From: an uncultured Hyphomicrobiales bacterium
GTDB lineage: Bacteria > Pseudomonadota > Alphaproteobacteria > Rhizobiales > Devosiaceae
Direction of reading: 5' to 3'
NCBI GenBank assembly: GCA_903828145.1
Contig: CAIKKY010000007.1
Coordinates: forward strand, 62,001-126,000
Length of the DNA: 64,000 nt
Shown here: in pieces, positions 9,631 to 21,742 of the stretch
How positions within the stretch are numbered: the stretch's first letter is position 1
Layout of the letters: each line of letters opens with the position of its first letter
Program-made: the position numbers and the translations under genes
The notes under the pieces: generated by a model
Seen by the model: only the letters and a program-made list of their open reading frames with translations
What the model was told of the DNA's origin: nothing
Database searches by the model: none

Positions 9631-10833
9631 ATGGCAAAACCGGGTGCGGAGCCCGCCGTCGGCAAGGCGCGCCGCCGCCCCCGGGACAGGCTGCGCGCCC
9701 TGCCCTTTGGGCGCATAGCACTGGGCGTCACCACGGTCATCATCATGGCCGCGCTGGCGCGCATTGCCCTGTTCGACGATCCGTCCGGGGGTCGTCCCTT
9801 TGCCATCAGCACGATCGAGATCAAGTCGCCTGACGGGGTGAGCAACGATACCGATCCGCTGGCCGAAAAACCGGCGGGTGAGCCTAAGGCCGCTCATGCG
9901 GCTGAGACCCCGGGTGAGAAGCCGCCAGCGGCCGCCGCCGGGCACACGGCCAGCGACGAAAGCCCTGCCGTCGACACGGCCCACGCCGAGGAACACGGTA
10001 CCGCGGAGTCGCCAAAGCATGCCGAGGCGGAACAGCCCTTTGCCGACCTTGTTGAAGAAACCCGCTTCGGGCCCATTCCGCGCGTTGGAGCCAACGGGGG
10101 AACCCCATTCCGCGCCTTCCGCCGTCCGGCGCCGGTCCCGCCCCCCGAGGGTGCGCAGGTCGCCCTGCTGGTGCGGGGCCTTGGCATGGACCTCGACCGG
10201 GCGTTGGATGTCGTGTCGGCCCTGCCGCCCGATGTGTCGCTGGCCTTCAAGTCCTACGCCCCAACGCTGGACCAGAGCGCCGGAGCCGCCCGCGCGGCAG
10301 GCCACGAGACTTTTCTCGAAGTGCCCTTCGAGCCCTTTGACTACCCGGACAATGACCCCGGCCCCGATACGCTGCTCATGGGCCAGCCGCCGCGTGACAA
10401 TCTCGATCGGCTGTATCACGTCATGAGCCGCATGGAGGGCTATGTCGGCGTGCTCAACGATCTGGGCGCACGGTTCACCGGGTCGGCCCCGGATTTCAGC
10501 CCGGTCATTGAGGAACTTAATGCGCGCGGCCTTAGCTACATCGACGATGGCTCATCATCACGCTCGATTGCCGAACAATTGGCCAGTGCCCGCCGCATGC
10601 CCTTCATCGCGGCCGATCTGCTCATCGACGCCGCGCCGTCGCGCGACACCATCATCGCTGCGCTCGATACGCTCGAGCAAAAGGCCAAATCGAAAGGCCA
10701 GGCGTTAGGCATGCTGTCCGGCCTGCCGATTTCGGTTAATATCATCGCCGAATGGATCGCCAGCCTGCCCGCCAAAGGGATCACGCTGGTGCCTGTATCG
10801 GCGTTGATGAAGGACCAGAATGCCCAACCGTGA
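9631..10833 (+). CDS. Divergent polysaccharide deacetylase family protein (YibQ-like)
   Basis: 400-aa membrane-anchored protein. A basic N-terminus and one membrane segment (about 26-47) are followed by a long Ala/Glu/His/Pro linker to about 165. The YibQ/DUF610 domain then starts at VALLVRGLGMD and includes FLEVPFEPFDYPDNDPGPDTLL and the closing ITLVPVSALM. The fold is a divergent NodB-like deacetylase. Family members are usually found beside envC and ctpA, as here, which suggests an envelope role, but no reaction is established from this sequence. The end overlaps rppH by 14 bases. Confidence 0.88.
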   Translation: MAKPGAEPAVGKARRRPRDRLRALPFGRIALGVTTVIIMAALARIALFDDPSGGRPFAISTIEIKSPDGVSNDTDPLAEKPAGEPKAAHAAETPGEKPPAAAAGHTASDESPAVDTAHAEEHGTAESPKHAEAEQPFADLVEETRFGPIPRVGANGGTPFRAFRRPAPVPPPEGAQVALLVRGLGMDLDRALDVVSALPPDVSLAFKSYAPTLDQSAGAARAAGHETFLEVPFEPFDYPDNDPGPDTLLMGQPPRDNLDRLYHVMSRMEGYVGVLNDLGARFTGSAPDFSPVIEELNARGLSYIDDGSSSRSIAEQLASARRMPFIAADLLIDAAPSRDTIIAALDTLEQKAKSKGQALGMLSGLPISVNIIAEWIASLPAKGITLVPVSALMKDQNAQP

Positions 10834-11341
10834 AGACATGCCCTACCGCGATTGCGTCGGCGTCGCCGTGTTCAATGCCAGCGGCCTGGTGTTCATCGGC
10901 CGCCGCCGCCCCGAAGAGGATTCCGAATCGGCGGCCCGCCAATACACCCCCTGGCAGATGCCGCAGGGCGGGATCGACAAGGGCGAGGCCCCGATTGACG
11001 CCGCCTATCGCGAACTGTTCGAGGAAACCTCGATCCGGTCTGTCGATCTGATCGCCGAGGCCCCTGATTGGGTGCATTATGATCTGCCCGACGAAGCGCT
11101 GGGCATAGCGCTCAAAGGCAAGTACCGCGGCCAGCGTCAGCGCTGGTTTGCCTTCCGCTTTACCGGCGACGAGACCGAAATCAATGTCACAGCGCCCGGT
11201 GACGGCCAGCACCCTGCCGAATTCGACATCTGGCGCTGGGAAGACCTGAACCGCCTCCCCGATCTCATCGTGCCGTTCAAGCGCGAGGCCTACCTCACCA
11301 TAGTCAGCCACTTCCGCCATATCCCCGACAGCCTGACATGA
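10820..11341 (+). CDS. rppH: RNA pyrophosphohydrolase (Nudix)
   Basis: Removes pyrophosphate from 5'-triphosphorylated mRNA (RppH) or hydrolyses dinucleoside polyphosphates (the invasion-protein IalA branch). The family start YRDCVGVAVFNASGLVFIGRR is seen, then WQMPQGGIDKGE. The Nudix box spans residues 50-72, with REL and EE in place; the usual Gly near its end is Ser71 (EETSI), a mild change. 173 aa is typical. It overlaps the upstream gene by 14 bases and the racemase downstream by 4. Confidence 0.95.
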   Translation: MPNREDMPYRDCVGVAVFNASGLVFIGRRRPEEDSESAARQYTPWQMPQGGIDKGEAPIDAAYRELFEETSIRSVDLIAEAPDWVHYDLPDEALGIALKGKYRGQRQRWFAFRFTGDETEINVTAPGDGQHPAEFDIWRWEDLNRLPDLIVPFKREAYLTIVSHFRHIPDSLT

Positions 11342-12033
11342 AGACCATCGGCCTCATCGGGGGCATGAGCTGGGAATCGACGGCCCACTACTACGCCATC
11401 ATCAACCGCGAAACCGCGCAGCGGCGCGGCGGGCTGCATTCAGCACCCATCCTGCTGCATTCGGTGGATTTTGCCCCCATCGAGGCTCTGCAGCGTCAGG
11501 GTGCCTGGGCCGAGGCCGGAGAGCACCTGGCAGGAATCGCCCGTCGGCTGCAAGGCGCGGGGGCCGGGCTCATTGGCCTCTGCACCAACACCATGCACCT
11601 GTGTGCCCCAACCATCGTCTCGGCGCTCAGCGTGCCTTTCATCCATATCGCCGACCCCACCGCCGACGCGCTGCTCGCCGATGGCCTCACCACCGTGGGA
11701 CTGTTAGGCACGCGCTTCACCATGGAGCAGAGCTTCTACGCTGATCGGTTGCGCGCCCGAGGGCTCACGGTTCTCACACCCGATGTCGGCATCACCAATC
11801 TCGATGGCATCATCTATGCCGAACTCTGCCGGGGCATCGTGACTGAGCCCTCGCGCCAGATCTATGTCGAGGCCATTGCCCGGCTCAAGGCTCGGGGCGC
11901 CGAGGCCGTCATCCTCGGCTGCACCGAAATCGGCATGCTGATCGACGATTCCGTCTCGCCGCTACCGACCTATGACACCACGGCGCTGCACGCCGTGGCG
12001 CTGGTCGATGCCGCGCTCAGGCACGAGCTTTAG
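11338..12033 (+). CDS. Aspartate/glutamate racemase family protein
   Basis: Cofactor-independent amino acid racemase. The two catalytic cysteines of the family are present: Cys82 in GLCTNTMH and Cys195 in LGCTEIGML. It starts [15 protein letters not shown], as in the aspartate racemase/YgeA branch. 231 aa. It overlaps rppH by ATGA. The stop overlaps the stop of the convergent chemoreceptor gene by 4 bases. Substrate (Asp, Glu or another amino acid) cannot be told from sequence. Confidence 0.92.
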   Translation: MKTIGLIGGMSWESTAHYYAIINRETAQRRGGLHSAPILLHSVDFAPIEALQRQGAWAEAGEHLAGIARRLQGAGAGLIGLCTNTMHLCAPTIVSALSVPFIHIADPTADALLADGLTTVGLLGTRFTMEQSFYADRLRARGLTVLTPDVGITNLDGIIYAELCRGIVTEPSRQIYVEAIARLKARGAEAVILGCTEIGMLIDDSVSPLPTYDTTALHAVALVDAALRHEL

Positions 12034-14060
12034 AACTCGGCCCAATCCGCGCTGACAGCGGCATTGCCGTTTGACAGGTAATGCTTGGCTGCCTTGGCCG
12101 TCCCCAGGGCTGGACGCGTCGCCGGCCGTCCGTCGCCGAGGTTGAACACGGCCACCATCTCATCCAGTTCACGCGCCTGCCGCTCAGTCTGTTCAAGCGC
12201 GGCATTGGTCTCCTCAACCAGCGCAGCATTATGCTGGGTCATTTCATCAAGCGTGTGCACTGCCGCCGTCACCTCGGCAATCGAGGTTGCCTGCTCGCGG
12301 CTTTCGCGCGCAATCAGATCAAGCAGTTCTGCGCTCTTGCGTGTGCCCTCGCGCATGCGGCCCAGCGTCAAACCAACCTGCCCCACCAGCCCGCTGCCCT
12401 GCTGCACTTCGGTCGAGGATTGCTGCACCAGCGCCTTGACCTCATTGGAGGCTTCCGCCGCCGACTGCGCCAGCCGACGCACCTCAATGGCCACCACGGC
12501 AAAGCCCTTGCCGGCCTCGCCGGCGCGCGCCGCTTCCACCGAGGCGTTGAGCGCCAACAGGTTGGTCTGGAAGGCGATATCGTCAATCAGCCCGATGATG
12601 GCAGAAATCTTGCCTGAACTGAGCCGGATGCGCTCCATCGCTTCGGTAGCCTGCTGCATGACGGCGCTGCTGTCTTCAGCCGCTGTCGACACCTCGGTCG
12701 CGTTGATACTGGCATCTTCGGCGCGCCGTGCATTATCGGTCACTGTAGCGGCCAGTTGCGCCATGGCGGCCGAGGTCTGTTCAATGGTTGCCGCCTGCCG
12801 CGACGTGCGGTCGGCCAGATCATTGGCACCGGCGAGGATTTCACCCGTCGCCGTGCGCAGCGATGTCGAGGTAGCGCTGAGCCCGATCACCATATGGCTC
12901 AGGCGGTCAGCCACGCTGTTGGTATTGTTCTTCAACTCTTCGAACGCGCCCGAATAGCTGCCGGTCACGCGCCGCCCCACCTCGGAATTGGCGAGCGCGG
13001 TCAGGACCGCCCCCGTTTCCGAAATGCCGCGATCAACCACGGCCACCAGCTCGTTGACGCCGCGGGCGATTTCACGCAATTCCGCATCGGCGAAATTATC
13101 GTCCACCCGCTTGGTCAGATCACCCTTCACGGCGGAATCAACCACGGTGCCGAAGCGCTGGCGCAGCGCGCCCATCATGGCCGCGCGATCCTGCGCATCG
13201 GCGGCAAGCCGCGCCGTCTCAGCCTCGGTCATCGCCCTGATCTTCAGACCATTGGCGCGGAACTGTTCACCGGCCTCGGCAATCTCCCAGATTTCCGACC
13301 AACGCCGCGAGGTCGGCAGCGCTATCGCGTAGTCCCCCGCTGCAATCGCCTGCAGGCGACGCGCCAGATCGGAAAGGCGCGGCAGAATGAAGGCGCTGAA
13401 GAACACCATCATCGCGGCAATGCCGCTGAGCAGGAGTCCTGCTGCCGTGAATTCGAGCAGTTCGCGGCGGGATTCTTCAGCCTTGAGCGCGATGTTTTCG
13501 TCGGCCACCCGGGTGCGAACATCGGTCTGGAGAGCGGCAAAGCCCTCCTCAACCTTGCCGAGCGCCGTCGTTAAGGCTTCGGCCGAGCTGTCAAACTCGC
13601 CCATGGTCTGGTTGCCTGCTTCGGTGCCGAAGTCGACATAGGCATGGGCCATTTTCTGGCCCGTCTCGTAATAGGGCGGAAAGGCCTCGTTGACCGCTGC
13701 GAGGTTGCTCGCCAGGTCCTCCGCCCCAAGCTGCTGCGCCAGGGCAATGGTTTTTTCGATATGGGTGGGCAGGGCCGTGGCGAATTCAGCCGCCTGCGCC
13801 CAGCCATCATCGAGCCCGTCGAGGCCCCGCGTCGCCGAGACGTCGGTGAGCCATTGCTGCACCTGCACCACGTCGAGCTTGATCTTGCCGATCAGCGCGG
13901 TCGCGTCCGCGATGGCTTCAAGCCGCGACGCATTCCCCTGAATGACGGCCTGCGTACGCGTCGCCATCTGATCGGTAGAGATGCTGACCATGACAACGGT
14001 GGACAGACCAAGCACAATAAGCCCCATTCCGCCAAGGAGTGTGAATCGGGTCAGTTTCAT
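12030..14060 (-). CDS. Methyl-accepting chemotaxis protein
   Basis: 676-aa transmembrane receptor. TM1 is at about 8-28; a helical periplasmic domain follows to about 195; TM2 is at about 195-220, then a HAMP domain and the cytoplasmic signalling coiled coil. The hairpin tip contains [39 protein letters not shown]. It ends ...SADWAEF, which resembles the NWETF-type tether that binds CheR/CheB. AAGGAT precedes the ATG. It is a close relative of the next receptor upstream, from which 57 bases separate it. No ligand can be named. Confidence 0.96.
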   Translation of the reverse strand: MKLTRFTLLGGMGLIVLGLSTVVMVSISTDQMATRTQAVIQGNASRLEAIADATALIGKIKLDVVQVQQWLTDVSATRGLDGLDDGWAQAAEFATALPTHIEKTIALAQQLGAEDLASNLAAVNEAFPPYYETGQKMAHAYVDFGTEAGNQTMGEFDSSAEALTTALGKVEEGFAALQTDVRTRVADENIALKAEESRRELLEFTAAGLLLSGIAAMMVFFSAFILPRLSDLARRLQAIAAGDYAIALPTSRRWSEIWEIAEAGEQFRANGLKIRAMTEAETARLAADAQDRAAMMGALRQRFGTVVDSAVKGDLTKRVDDNFADAELREIARGVNELVAVVDRGISETGAVLTALANSEVGRRVTGSYSGAFEELKNNTNSVADRLSHMVIGLSATSTSLRTATGEILAGANDLADRTSRQAATIEQTSAAMAQLAATVTDNARRAEDASINATEVSTAAEDSSAVMQQATEAMERIRLSSGKISAIIGLIDDIAFQTNLLALNASVEAARAGEAGKGFAVVAIEVRRLAQSAAEASNEVKALVQQSSTEVQQGSGLVGQVGLTLGRMREGTRKSAELLDLIARESREQATSIAEVTAAVHTLDEMTQHNAALVEETNAALEQTERQARELDEMVAVFNLGDGRPATRPALGTAKAAKHYLSNGNAAVSADWAEF

Positions 14061-14117
14061 GGAAAATCCTTAAAACATGGGTCGGGTACCGCCAGAGAGC
14101 GGCACCCGCTAGTCGAC

Positions 14118-16196
14118 CTAAAACTCTGACCAGTCGCCGTTGACGGCAACCTTACCCTCCGCAAGGTAGCGCTGTGCCGCCCCTGAGGACCGGGCCGAGG
14201 CAACGGGGGCCTGCGCCCGCACCCCGGGTTTCGGCCTTATGCCGTTTGCTGCGGCGGCCACGGTCCCCGTCGGCAGGTCATCGACGCTGAACACGGCCAC
14301 CATCTCATCAAGATCCTTGGCCTGCCGCTCGGTCTGTTCGAGCGCAGCATTGGTCTCTTCAACCAGAGCCGCATTGTGCTGGGTCATCTCATCGAGCGCC
14401 CGCACCGCGACATTCACTTCATCAATGGAGGTGGCCTGACTGCGGCTCTCGCGTGCAATCTGATCAAGCAGTGTCGCGCTGGTCCGTGTCCCCTCGCGCA
14501 TGGTGTCGAGTTTGGAAGCCGCCTGGCTGACCAGAGTCGCGCCCTGCTGCACTTCATTGGCCGATTGCTCGATCAGCACCTTGACCTCGCTTGAGGCCTC
14601 GGCGGCCGATTGGGCGAGGCGGCGCACTTCAACGGCAACCACCGCAAAGCCTTTACCGGCCTCGCCGGCCCGGGCCGCTTCAACCGACGCGTTGAGCGCC
14701 AGAAGGTTGGTCTGGAAGGCGATGTCGTCGATCAGCCCGATGATGTTCGAAATGCGGGCCGAGCTTTCACGGATACGCTCCATGGCCGTGGTGGCCTGTG
14801 CCATCACCGTGCCGCTGTCCTCGGCGGCGCGCGATACGCCCCCGGCATTGCTGCTGGCCTCTTCGGCGCGCTTGGCATTCTCGACCACGGTGCCGGCAAG
14901 CTGCTCCATGGTGGCCGAGGTTTCCTCGATGGTGGCCGCCTGCTTGGTCGTCCGTTCGGCAAGGTCATTGGCCCCGGTCAGGATTTCACCTGTCGCGGTC
15001 CGCAGTGCGTTTGATGTGACTTTCAGATTGCGCACAAGGTCGGTCAACCGATCACCGACGGCATTCACATCGTCGGAGAGGCGCTTCAGCGCGCCCTCAT
15101 ACCGGCCGCTCATCCGGGGCGTCAGATCGGCCTTGGCGAGCGAGGACAGCACATCGCCGGTTTCGGAAATCGACCGGTCAACGAGTTCCACGAGCCCGTT
15201 CACCGTATCGGCCAGCTCGCGCATTTCCTGTTCGGGATAGGTGCCCTCGACGCGTTTCGAGAAGTCGCCCCTGAGCGCCGCCGCCGTGACATTGGCAACT
15301 TCGCCATTGAGCGCCGACGACGCGACGAGCCGCGCCTCATTGGCCCGCGCCGTCTGATCCGCTGTCGCTGTCAGCTCCTGCCGCTCCACCAGCGCGGCGC
15401 GGAATTCACTGAGCACCTGCCCGAGCGCGTTCATTTCAGCCACGGCATAGCGATGGCTCACATTCACATTGAGATCGCCCCCCGAAAGCGTGGCGAAAGC
15501 CCGCGTCATCCCGGTGAGCGGCTTCGCGATATGCCGGGTAGCCAGGGTGAAGGTGCCAATAGCCACGAGCATGAGGATAGTCAGCCCGCCGCCGCCGACG
15601 ATGAGCGCCATGGTACCCACAGCGGCGCTATCGTGTTGCAGCGCCAGCGCCGCCTCTTCGATGACCGTCCCTGCATTGCCCATCTGCGTGGCCAACGCGT
15701 CGAATTTTTCGCTGAAATCAGGCAGCAGCGCCTGGGCGCCAACCGTATTGCCACCCTGGGCTGCTTCATCAATGGCGAAGGCGGCGTTGATATAGCCGGT
15801 CAACGGCGCATCAAGATCGGCAACAGCCGTGCTGATCTCCGGGCTGACCTTGTACCCCTTCATCTCCTCGACCAACCGGCTGAATTCGCTGGCGGCCTCT
15901 TTCAATTCTCCGTCGGCCGCATCGGCCAGTGCCGTATCATGCGCCAGTCCAGCGTAGAGCGCCTGGAACACGGTCGCATGCACCGCATCATGCAGCATAT
16001 CAGCGCCCATTTCGGCCTTAAGCAGCCTCACCATCGTGTCGCTGCGGCTCTGGATGGCCTGAAAATTGGTGGTGACGAACAGCACCGCCCCGAGAAACCC
16101 GAGCCCAATGAGCCCCATCAGGGCCCCAAGCAGCATGACGGCGCCGCGGCTGGTCATGGTCTTCTTCTGGGTTTCGGCAGGTGTATCCACGGTCAT
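14118..16196 (-). CDS. Methyl-accepting chemotaxis protein
   Basis: 692-aa chemoreceptor, paralogous to its downstream neighbour. TM1 is at about 17-42, the helical periplasmic domain runs to about 195, then TM2, HAMP and the signalling domain with [33 protein letters not shown]. It ends ...VNGDWSEF, again a WxxF tail. The start is set at [12 protein letters not shown] because GAAGGAATT sits 7 bases upstream; the frame is open for 30 more codons without a better site. An alternating Glu/Gln-Ala pattern suggests methylation sites. Confidence 0.95.
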   Translation of the reverse strand: MTVDTPAETQKKTMTSRGAVMLLGALMGLIGLGFLGAVLFVTTNFQAIQSRSDTMVRLLKAEMGADMLHDAVHATVFQALYAGLAHDTALADAADGELKEAASEFSRLVEEMKGYKVSPEISTAVADLDAPLTGYINAAFAIDEAAQGGNTVGAQALLPDFSEKFDALATQMGNAGTVIEEAALALQHDSAAVGTMALIVGGGGLTILMLVAIGTFTLATRHIAKPLTGMTRAFATLSGGDLNVNVSHRYAVAEMNALGQVLSEFRAALVERQELTATADQTARANEARLVASSALNGEVANVTAAALRGDFSKRVEGTYPEQEMRELADTVNGLVELVDRSISETGDVLSSLAKADLTPRMSGRYEGALKRLSDDVNAVGDRLTDLVRNLKVTSNALRTATGEILTGANDLAERTTKQAATIEETSATMEQLAGTVVENAKRAEEASSNAGGVSRAAEDSGTVMAQATTAMERIRESSARISNIIGLIDDIAFQTNLLALNASVEAARAGEAGKGFAVVAVEVRRLAQSAAEASSEVKVLIEQSANEVQQGATLVSQAASKLDTMREGTRTSATLLDQIARESRSQATSIDEVNVAVRALDEMTQHNAALVEETNAALEQTERQAKDLDEMVAVFSVDDLPTGTVAAAANGIRPKPGVRAQAPVASARSSGAAQRYLAEGKVAVNGDWSEF

Positions 16197-16278
16197 GTCA
16201 GAATTCCTTCGGTGGATGGATTTGGAGCAATGGGGTTCGGCGCGACAGTAGGGCGAGCCAGCCCCGAAAATAGACGTG

Positions 16279-16318
16279 TTACGCATTTATGCGCTCTTTG
16301 AGCTTAACGAGCGGTTTA
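16279..16318 (-). promoter_or_regulatory. TTACGCATTTATGC element and CtrA-like half sites upstream of chemoreceptor
   Basis: The 14-mer at 16279-16292 is identical to 9573-9586. Nearby, TTAA (16304) and TTTA (16315) are separated by 7 bases, one mismatch from the CtrA box. It lies about 85-120 bases before the start codon of the chemoreceptor, on its upstream side. Regulation is inferred. Confidence 0.3.
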
Positions 16319-16345
16319 CGCGCGTCCCAAGCGAAAGAGTGCAAA

Positions 16346-16374
16346 ATCAAAAAGGCGCCCGGTGGGGCGCCTTT
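16346..16374 (-). terminator. Intrinsic terminator of the ATP synthase operon
   Basis: Perfect 9-bp stem AAAGGCGCC/GGCGCCTTT (16351-16359 and 16366-16374) with a 6-base loop. On the minus strand the stem is followed by TTTTTGATTTT, directly downstream of atpC. Confidence 0.85.
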
Positions 16375-16402
16375 GAATATCCAGTCAACTAAAGGGGTGG
16401 CG

Positions 16403-16822
16403 TTAGTGCGCCGTCGTGGTGCCCTGTGCTTCCAGCAACAGATTGCGCCAGCCGTCAATTTCTTCCTGCAGGCGCATTTCCTCATCCGCAGTTGCGGCGG
16501 CTTCCTGCGCCGTGAGACCGGCGGCAATCAGGCCTTCGATCTTGCCGCTGTCGAACTCGGCGACATCCTGCGCCTCTTCGGCGAGCACGGTCAGCCCCTC
16601 GGGCGACACATCGGCAAACCCGCCACGCACATAGTACACGTGCGAGAGTCCGGCCTTGTCCGTCACGGTGATGAAGCCCGGACGCAGAGTGGTCATCATC
16701 GGCGCGTGATCGCCCAGAACGGTGAAATAGCCATCGCTGCCCGGCACGGTGACCGAGGCAACATGCTCCGAGAGCAACAGCCGCTCGGGCGAGACGATTT
16801 CAAGCTTGGTGCCTTCGGCCAT
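16403..16822 (-). CDS. atpC: F1F0 ATP synthase subunit epsilon
   Basis: Central-stalk subunit linking gamma to the c-ring and damping ATP hydrolysis. 139 aa. The N-terminal beta sandwich is clear (KLEIVSPERLLLSEHVASVTVPGSDGYFTVLGDHAPMMTTLRPG), as is the C-terminal helical pair. Last gene of the operon, about 80 bases after atpD, with a strong terminator behind it. Confidence 0.97.
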   Translation of the reverse strand: MAEGTKLEIVSPERLLLSEHVASVTVPGSDGYFTVLGDHAPMMTTLRPGFITVTDKAGLSHVYYVRGGFADVSPEGLTVLAEEAQDVAEFDSGKIEGLIAAGLTAQEAAATADEEMRLQEEIDGWRNLLLEAQGTTTAH

Positions 16823-16904
16823 GGTCCTGCCTCAAGGATGGGGCGCCGCGGCGCCGGAGAGTCTGGGCCCGCCCTTTAGGCGAGCCCTGATGGTTTCAGC
16901 CCGA

Positions 16905-18443
<1,539 letters not shown>

Positions 18444-18457
18444 CTACCTCGTTCCGA

Positions 18458-19336
18458 TTAGAGCGCTTCCGCGCCCGAAATGATTTCGATGAGTTCCTTG
18501 GTGATCTGGGCTTGGCGCTGACGGTTGTACACCAGCGTGAGCCGCTTGATCATGTCGCCGGCGTTCCGCGTCGCACTATCCATCGCGCTCATCTGCGCGC
18601 CGAAGAACGACGCGTTGTTCTCGAGCAGAGCCCGGAAGAGTTGCACCGAGATGTTGCGCGGCAGAAGGTCGGCGAGAATTGCCTCTTCGTCCGGCTCATA
18701 GTCGTAATTCAGATCAAGGCTCGCCGCCGCACTGGCGTCGTCGAACTTGGCCGGAATGAGCTGCTGCGCCGTGGGCACCTGGGCGATGACCGAACGGAAC
18801 CGCGCGAAAAACAGCGTCGCAACGTCAAACTCACCGGCCGCATACATGGCCAGAAGTTTTTCGCCCACGGCGGCTGCGTGCGTGTAGCCGAGCTGGCGGA
18901 CATCGCGGAACGAGATCGATTCAACGATCTTGTCGGCAAAGGTCCGCTTCAGGATATCGTTGCCCTTGCGGCCCACGGTGAGAATTTTCACCGTCTTGCC
19001 TTCGGCGATCAGCCGCTGCGCCGTATCGCGCGCCATGCGGGCGATGGACGAGTTGAAGCCGCCGGCAAGGCCGCGTTCACCCGTGGCCACCACGAGCAGA
19101 TGCACCTGATCCCGGCCGTTGCCGGCCAGAAGCTGCGGTGCGTCGGCGCGGCCCGCATAGGCCGAACCCAGCGCCGCCAGCACCCGCCCCATGCGCTCGG
19201 CATAGGGACGGGCGGCTTCAGCCGCTTCCTGCGCTCGGCGCAGCTTGGCAGCTGCCACCATCTGCATGGCCTTGGTGATCTTCTGGGTCGATTTGACCGA
19301 GGCGATCCGGTTTTTGAGGTCTTTTAGCGAAGCCAT
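18458..19336 (-). CDS. atpG: F1F0 ATP synthase subunit gamma
   Basis: Rotor shaft of F1. 292 aa. The N-terminal helix [20 protein letters not shown] and the C-terminal helix with [34 protein letters not shown] are diagnostic. Between atpA and atpD, in the normal alphaproteobacterial order. The gap to atpA is about 60 bases. Confidence 0.98.
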   Translation of the reverse strand: MASLKDLKNRIASVKSTQKITKAMQMVAAAKLRRAQEAAEAARPYAERMGRVLAALGSAYAGRADAPQLLAGNGRDQVHLLVVATGERGLAGGFNSSIARMARDTAQRLIAEGKTVKILTVGRKGNDILKRTFADKIVESISFRDVRQLGYTHAAAVGEKLLAMYAAGEFDVATLFFARFRSVIAQVPTAQQLIPAKFDDASAAASLDLNYDYEPDEEAILADLLPRNISVQLFRALLENNASFFGAQMSAMDSATRNAGDMIKRLTLVYNRQRQAQITKELIEIISGAEAL

Positions 19337-19398
19337 CGGGCCGCTTTACTCCCCTTGGAGGGGACCCGGAACCGGGTCGCCCATCCATCCCATTATCG

Positions 19399-20931
19399 TT
19401 ACGCGAAGGTCTTCTTGAAGCCTTCGATCGCAGCCTTGAGCTTGGCGCGGAGGTCATCCGACAGCGCCTTTTCCTTGGCAATACCCGTCAGCACATCGGC
19501 GTGCTTGCTGCGCATTGCATTCAGGAGGCCCTGTTCAAACGCCCCGACCTTGCTGACCGGCAGGTCATCGAGATAGCCTTGGGCGCCCGCAAAGATCACC
19601 GCAATTTCTTCTTCCGGCTTGAGCGGAGAGAACTGCGGCTGCTTCAGCAGCTCGGTAAGACGGGCGCCACGGTTCAGCAGGCGCTGCGTCGCGGCATCGA
19701 GATCCGAACCGAACTGCGCAAACGCGGCCATTTCGCGGTACTGGCTGAGTTCGCCCTTGAGCGACCCCGCCACCTGCTTCATCGCCTTGATCTGCGCCGA
19801 ACCACCCACGCGGCTCACCGACAGACCCACGTTCACCGCCGGGCGAATGCCCTGGAAGAACAGGTTGGTCTCAAGGAAGATCTGACCGTCGGTGATCGAG
19901 ATCACGTTTGTCGGAATATAGGCCGACACGTCGTTGGCCTGGGTTTCGATCACGGGCAGCGCGGTCAGCGAGCCGAGGCCATGGTCCTCGTTCAGCTTCG
20001 CGGCACGTTCGAGCAGGCGCGAGTGCAGGTAGAACACGTCGCCCGGGTAGGCTTCGCGGCCCGGCGGGCGACGCAGCAGGAGCGACATCTGACGGTAGGC
20101 CACGGCTTGCTTGGTCAGATCGTCATAGGCGATCACGGCATGCATGCCGTTGTCGCGGAAATATTCGCCAATGGCGCAACCAGTGAAGGGCGCAAGGAAC
20201 TGCATCGGCGCCGGGTCCGACGCGGTGGCGGCGATCACGATGGAATATTCCATGGCGCCGGCGTCTTCGAGCACCTTGACGAACTGGGCGACGGTCGAGC
20301 GCTTCTGACCCACGGCGACATAGATACAGTAGAGCTTGTCGCTCTCGCTCGCACCGGCCTGGTGGGCCGGCTTCTGGTTGAGGAACGTGTCGAGAATCAC
20401 GGCGGTCTTGCCGGTCTGACGATCGCCAATGATCAGCTCGCGCTGGCCACGGCCGATCGGGATCAGCGCATCGATGGCCTTGAGGCCGGTCGACATCGGC
20501 TCATGCACCGACTTACGCGGCAGAATGCCCGGGGCCTTCACGTCAACACGGCGACGTTCCTTGGCCTTGAGCGGGCCCTTTCCGTCGATCGGGTTGCCGA
20601 GCGCGTCAACCACGCGGCCAAGGAGTTCCTTGCCCACCGGGGTATCTACGATCGAGCCGGTCCGCTTGACGACATCGCCTTCCTTGATGCCGCGGTCATT
20701 ACCGAACAGCACCACGCCGACATTGTCGGTTTCAAGGTTGAGCGCCATGCCCTTGATGCCGCCGGGGAATTCCACCAGCTCACCGGCCTGCACATTATCG
20801 AGGCCGTAAACGCGGGCGATACCGTCGCCGACGCTCAGCACCTGGCCGACTTCAGAAACCTCGGCTTCCTGGCCGAAATTCTTGATCTGGTCCTTGAGGA
20901 TCGCAGAGATTTCCGCGGCTTTGATATCCAT
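19399..20931 (-). CDS. atpA: F1F0 ATP synthase subunit alpha
   Basis: Non-catalytic nucleotide-binding subunit of F1, 510 aa. P-loop [10 protein letters not shown] near residue 170, then the [12 protein letters not shown] segment and the signature [17 protein letters not shown]. Its ATG overlaps the atpH stop by one base (TAATG), so the two are translationally coupled. Confidence 0.99.
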   Translation of the reverse strand: MDIKAAEISAILKDQIKNFGQEAEVSEVGQVLSVGDGIARVYGLDNVQAGELVEFPGGIKGMALNLETDNVGVVLFGNDRGIKEGDVVKRTGSIVDTPVGKELLGRVVDALGNPIDGKGPLKAKERRRVDVKAPGILPRKSVHEPMSTGLKAIDALIPIGRGQRELIIGDRQTGKTAVILDTFLNQKPAHQAGASESDKLYCIYVAVGQKRSTVAQFVKVLEDAGAMEYSIVIAATASDPAPMQFLAPFTGCAIGEYFRDNGMHAVIAYDDLTKQAVAYRQMSLLLRRPPGREAYPGDVFYLHSRLLERAAKLNEDHGLGSLTALPVIETQANDVSAYIPTNVISITDGQIFLETNLFFQGIRPAVNVGLSVSRVGGSAQIKAMKQVAGSLKGELSQYREMAAFAQFGSDLDAATQRLLNRGARLTELLKQPQFSPLKPEEEIAVIFAGAQGYLDDLPVSKVGAFEQGLLNAMRSKHADVLTGIAKEKALSDDLRAKLKAAIEGFKKTFA

Positions 20932-21491
20932 TATCCGACCTCTTTCATCGCGATCTTCATCGCCGTGAGCTTGGTTTTGATTGACGAGTCGATCATCTGG
21001 CTGCCGACCTTGACGATAAGGCCGCCGATCAGGCTGGGATCGACCTGTTCATTGATGGTCACCGCCTTGCCGATTTTCGCCTTCAGCGAAGCGGCCAGGG
21101 TGGAGAGCTGGGTTTTGCTGAGCGGCGCCGCCGACGTCACATCAGCGGAGACTTCGCCGCGCGCTTCAGCAGCGCGCTCGCGGAACAGCTGGATGATCGT
21201 GGGCAGCGCGAACAGACGTCCGTTGCGGGCCACAACCTTCACGAAATTTGAAACAACCGGATGCGCCTTGCCCTTCTTGAGCAGAGCCTCAACCGCCGCC
21301 GCCTTCGCATCGGCATTGATGACTGGCGAACGGAGGAACCGCGCGAAGTCCGCGCTTTCCCCGGCCAACGCATAAAGCCTGGCGAGACCCGATTCGATCT
21401 CGGCCACGGCCTTCTGGTCCTCGGCCAGGTCGTAGAGCGCCGTCGCGTAAGGACGCGCAATTTGCATGAGCACCGAATCCTGCGCCGCCAA
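20931..21491 (-). CDS. atpH: F1F0 ATP synthase subunit delta
   Basis: Peripheral stalk subunit joining F1 to the b subunits (OSCP homologue). The helix [20 protein letters not shown] starts the family domain, and the C-terminal [25 protein letters not shown] closes it. Starts are ambiguous: TTG at 21491 has AGGGG 10 bases upstream and gives 186 aa; ATG at 21467, GTG at 21473 and TTG at 21533 are in frame. I chose 21491 because it leaves a normal-length N-terminus. First gene of the F1 operon; the F0 genes are not in this window. Confidence 0.94.
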   Translation of the reverse strand: MAAQDSVLMQIARPYATALYDLAEDQKAVAEIESGLARLYALAGESADFARFLRSPVINADAKAAAVEALLKKGKAHPVVSNFVKVVARNGRLFALPTIIQLFRERAAEARGEVSADVTSAAPLSKTQLSTLAASLKAKIGKAVTINEQVDPSLIGGLIVKVGSQMIDSSIKTKLTAMKIAMKEVG

Positions 21492-21674
21492 TGCTCCGTC
21501 ACCCCTGGTTGACGCAATCAGAAACCGGGCCAAAACGAGGTCGCGGGTGGTTGCGTGTGTTTATGTCGGATCGCCGGGGAAAAGCCATAGGCTCCCGGAT
21601 TTCGCGGCCCCCTCTAACACGGCCATCAAGGCCCGCGCAAGGCACCCTTGCGGACTCTGATGGAGTTGTTTGTC

Positions 21675-21723
21675 GCAACCTCGCCACACTGGATCGATCC
21701 ACACCCGGCAACCGGCTGTGGAT
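21675..21723 (-). promoter_or_regulatory. Intergenic element with palindrome and hairpin upstream of atpH
   Basis: Contains the 12-bp palindrome TGGATCGATCCA (21690-21701) and an imperfect hairpin ATCCACA...TGTGGAT (21697-21723). Bases 21675-21704 match 37101-37129, upstream of the Inh/Omp19 lipoprotein gene, at about 26 of 30 positions. It may be a shared regulatory site, or part of the priA 3' end. Confidence 0.35.
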
Positions 21724-21742
21724 TGGTCGCGTGTGCCGCCCG

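Noticed and set aside
12030-16196. Chemoreceptor pair as a mobile duplication
   Set aside because: The signalling domains are alike because the family is highly conserved; no flanking repeats or transposase were seen.
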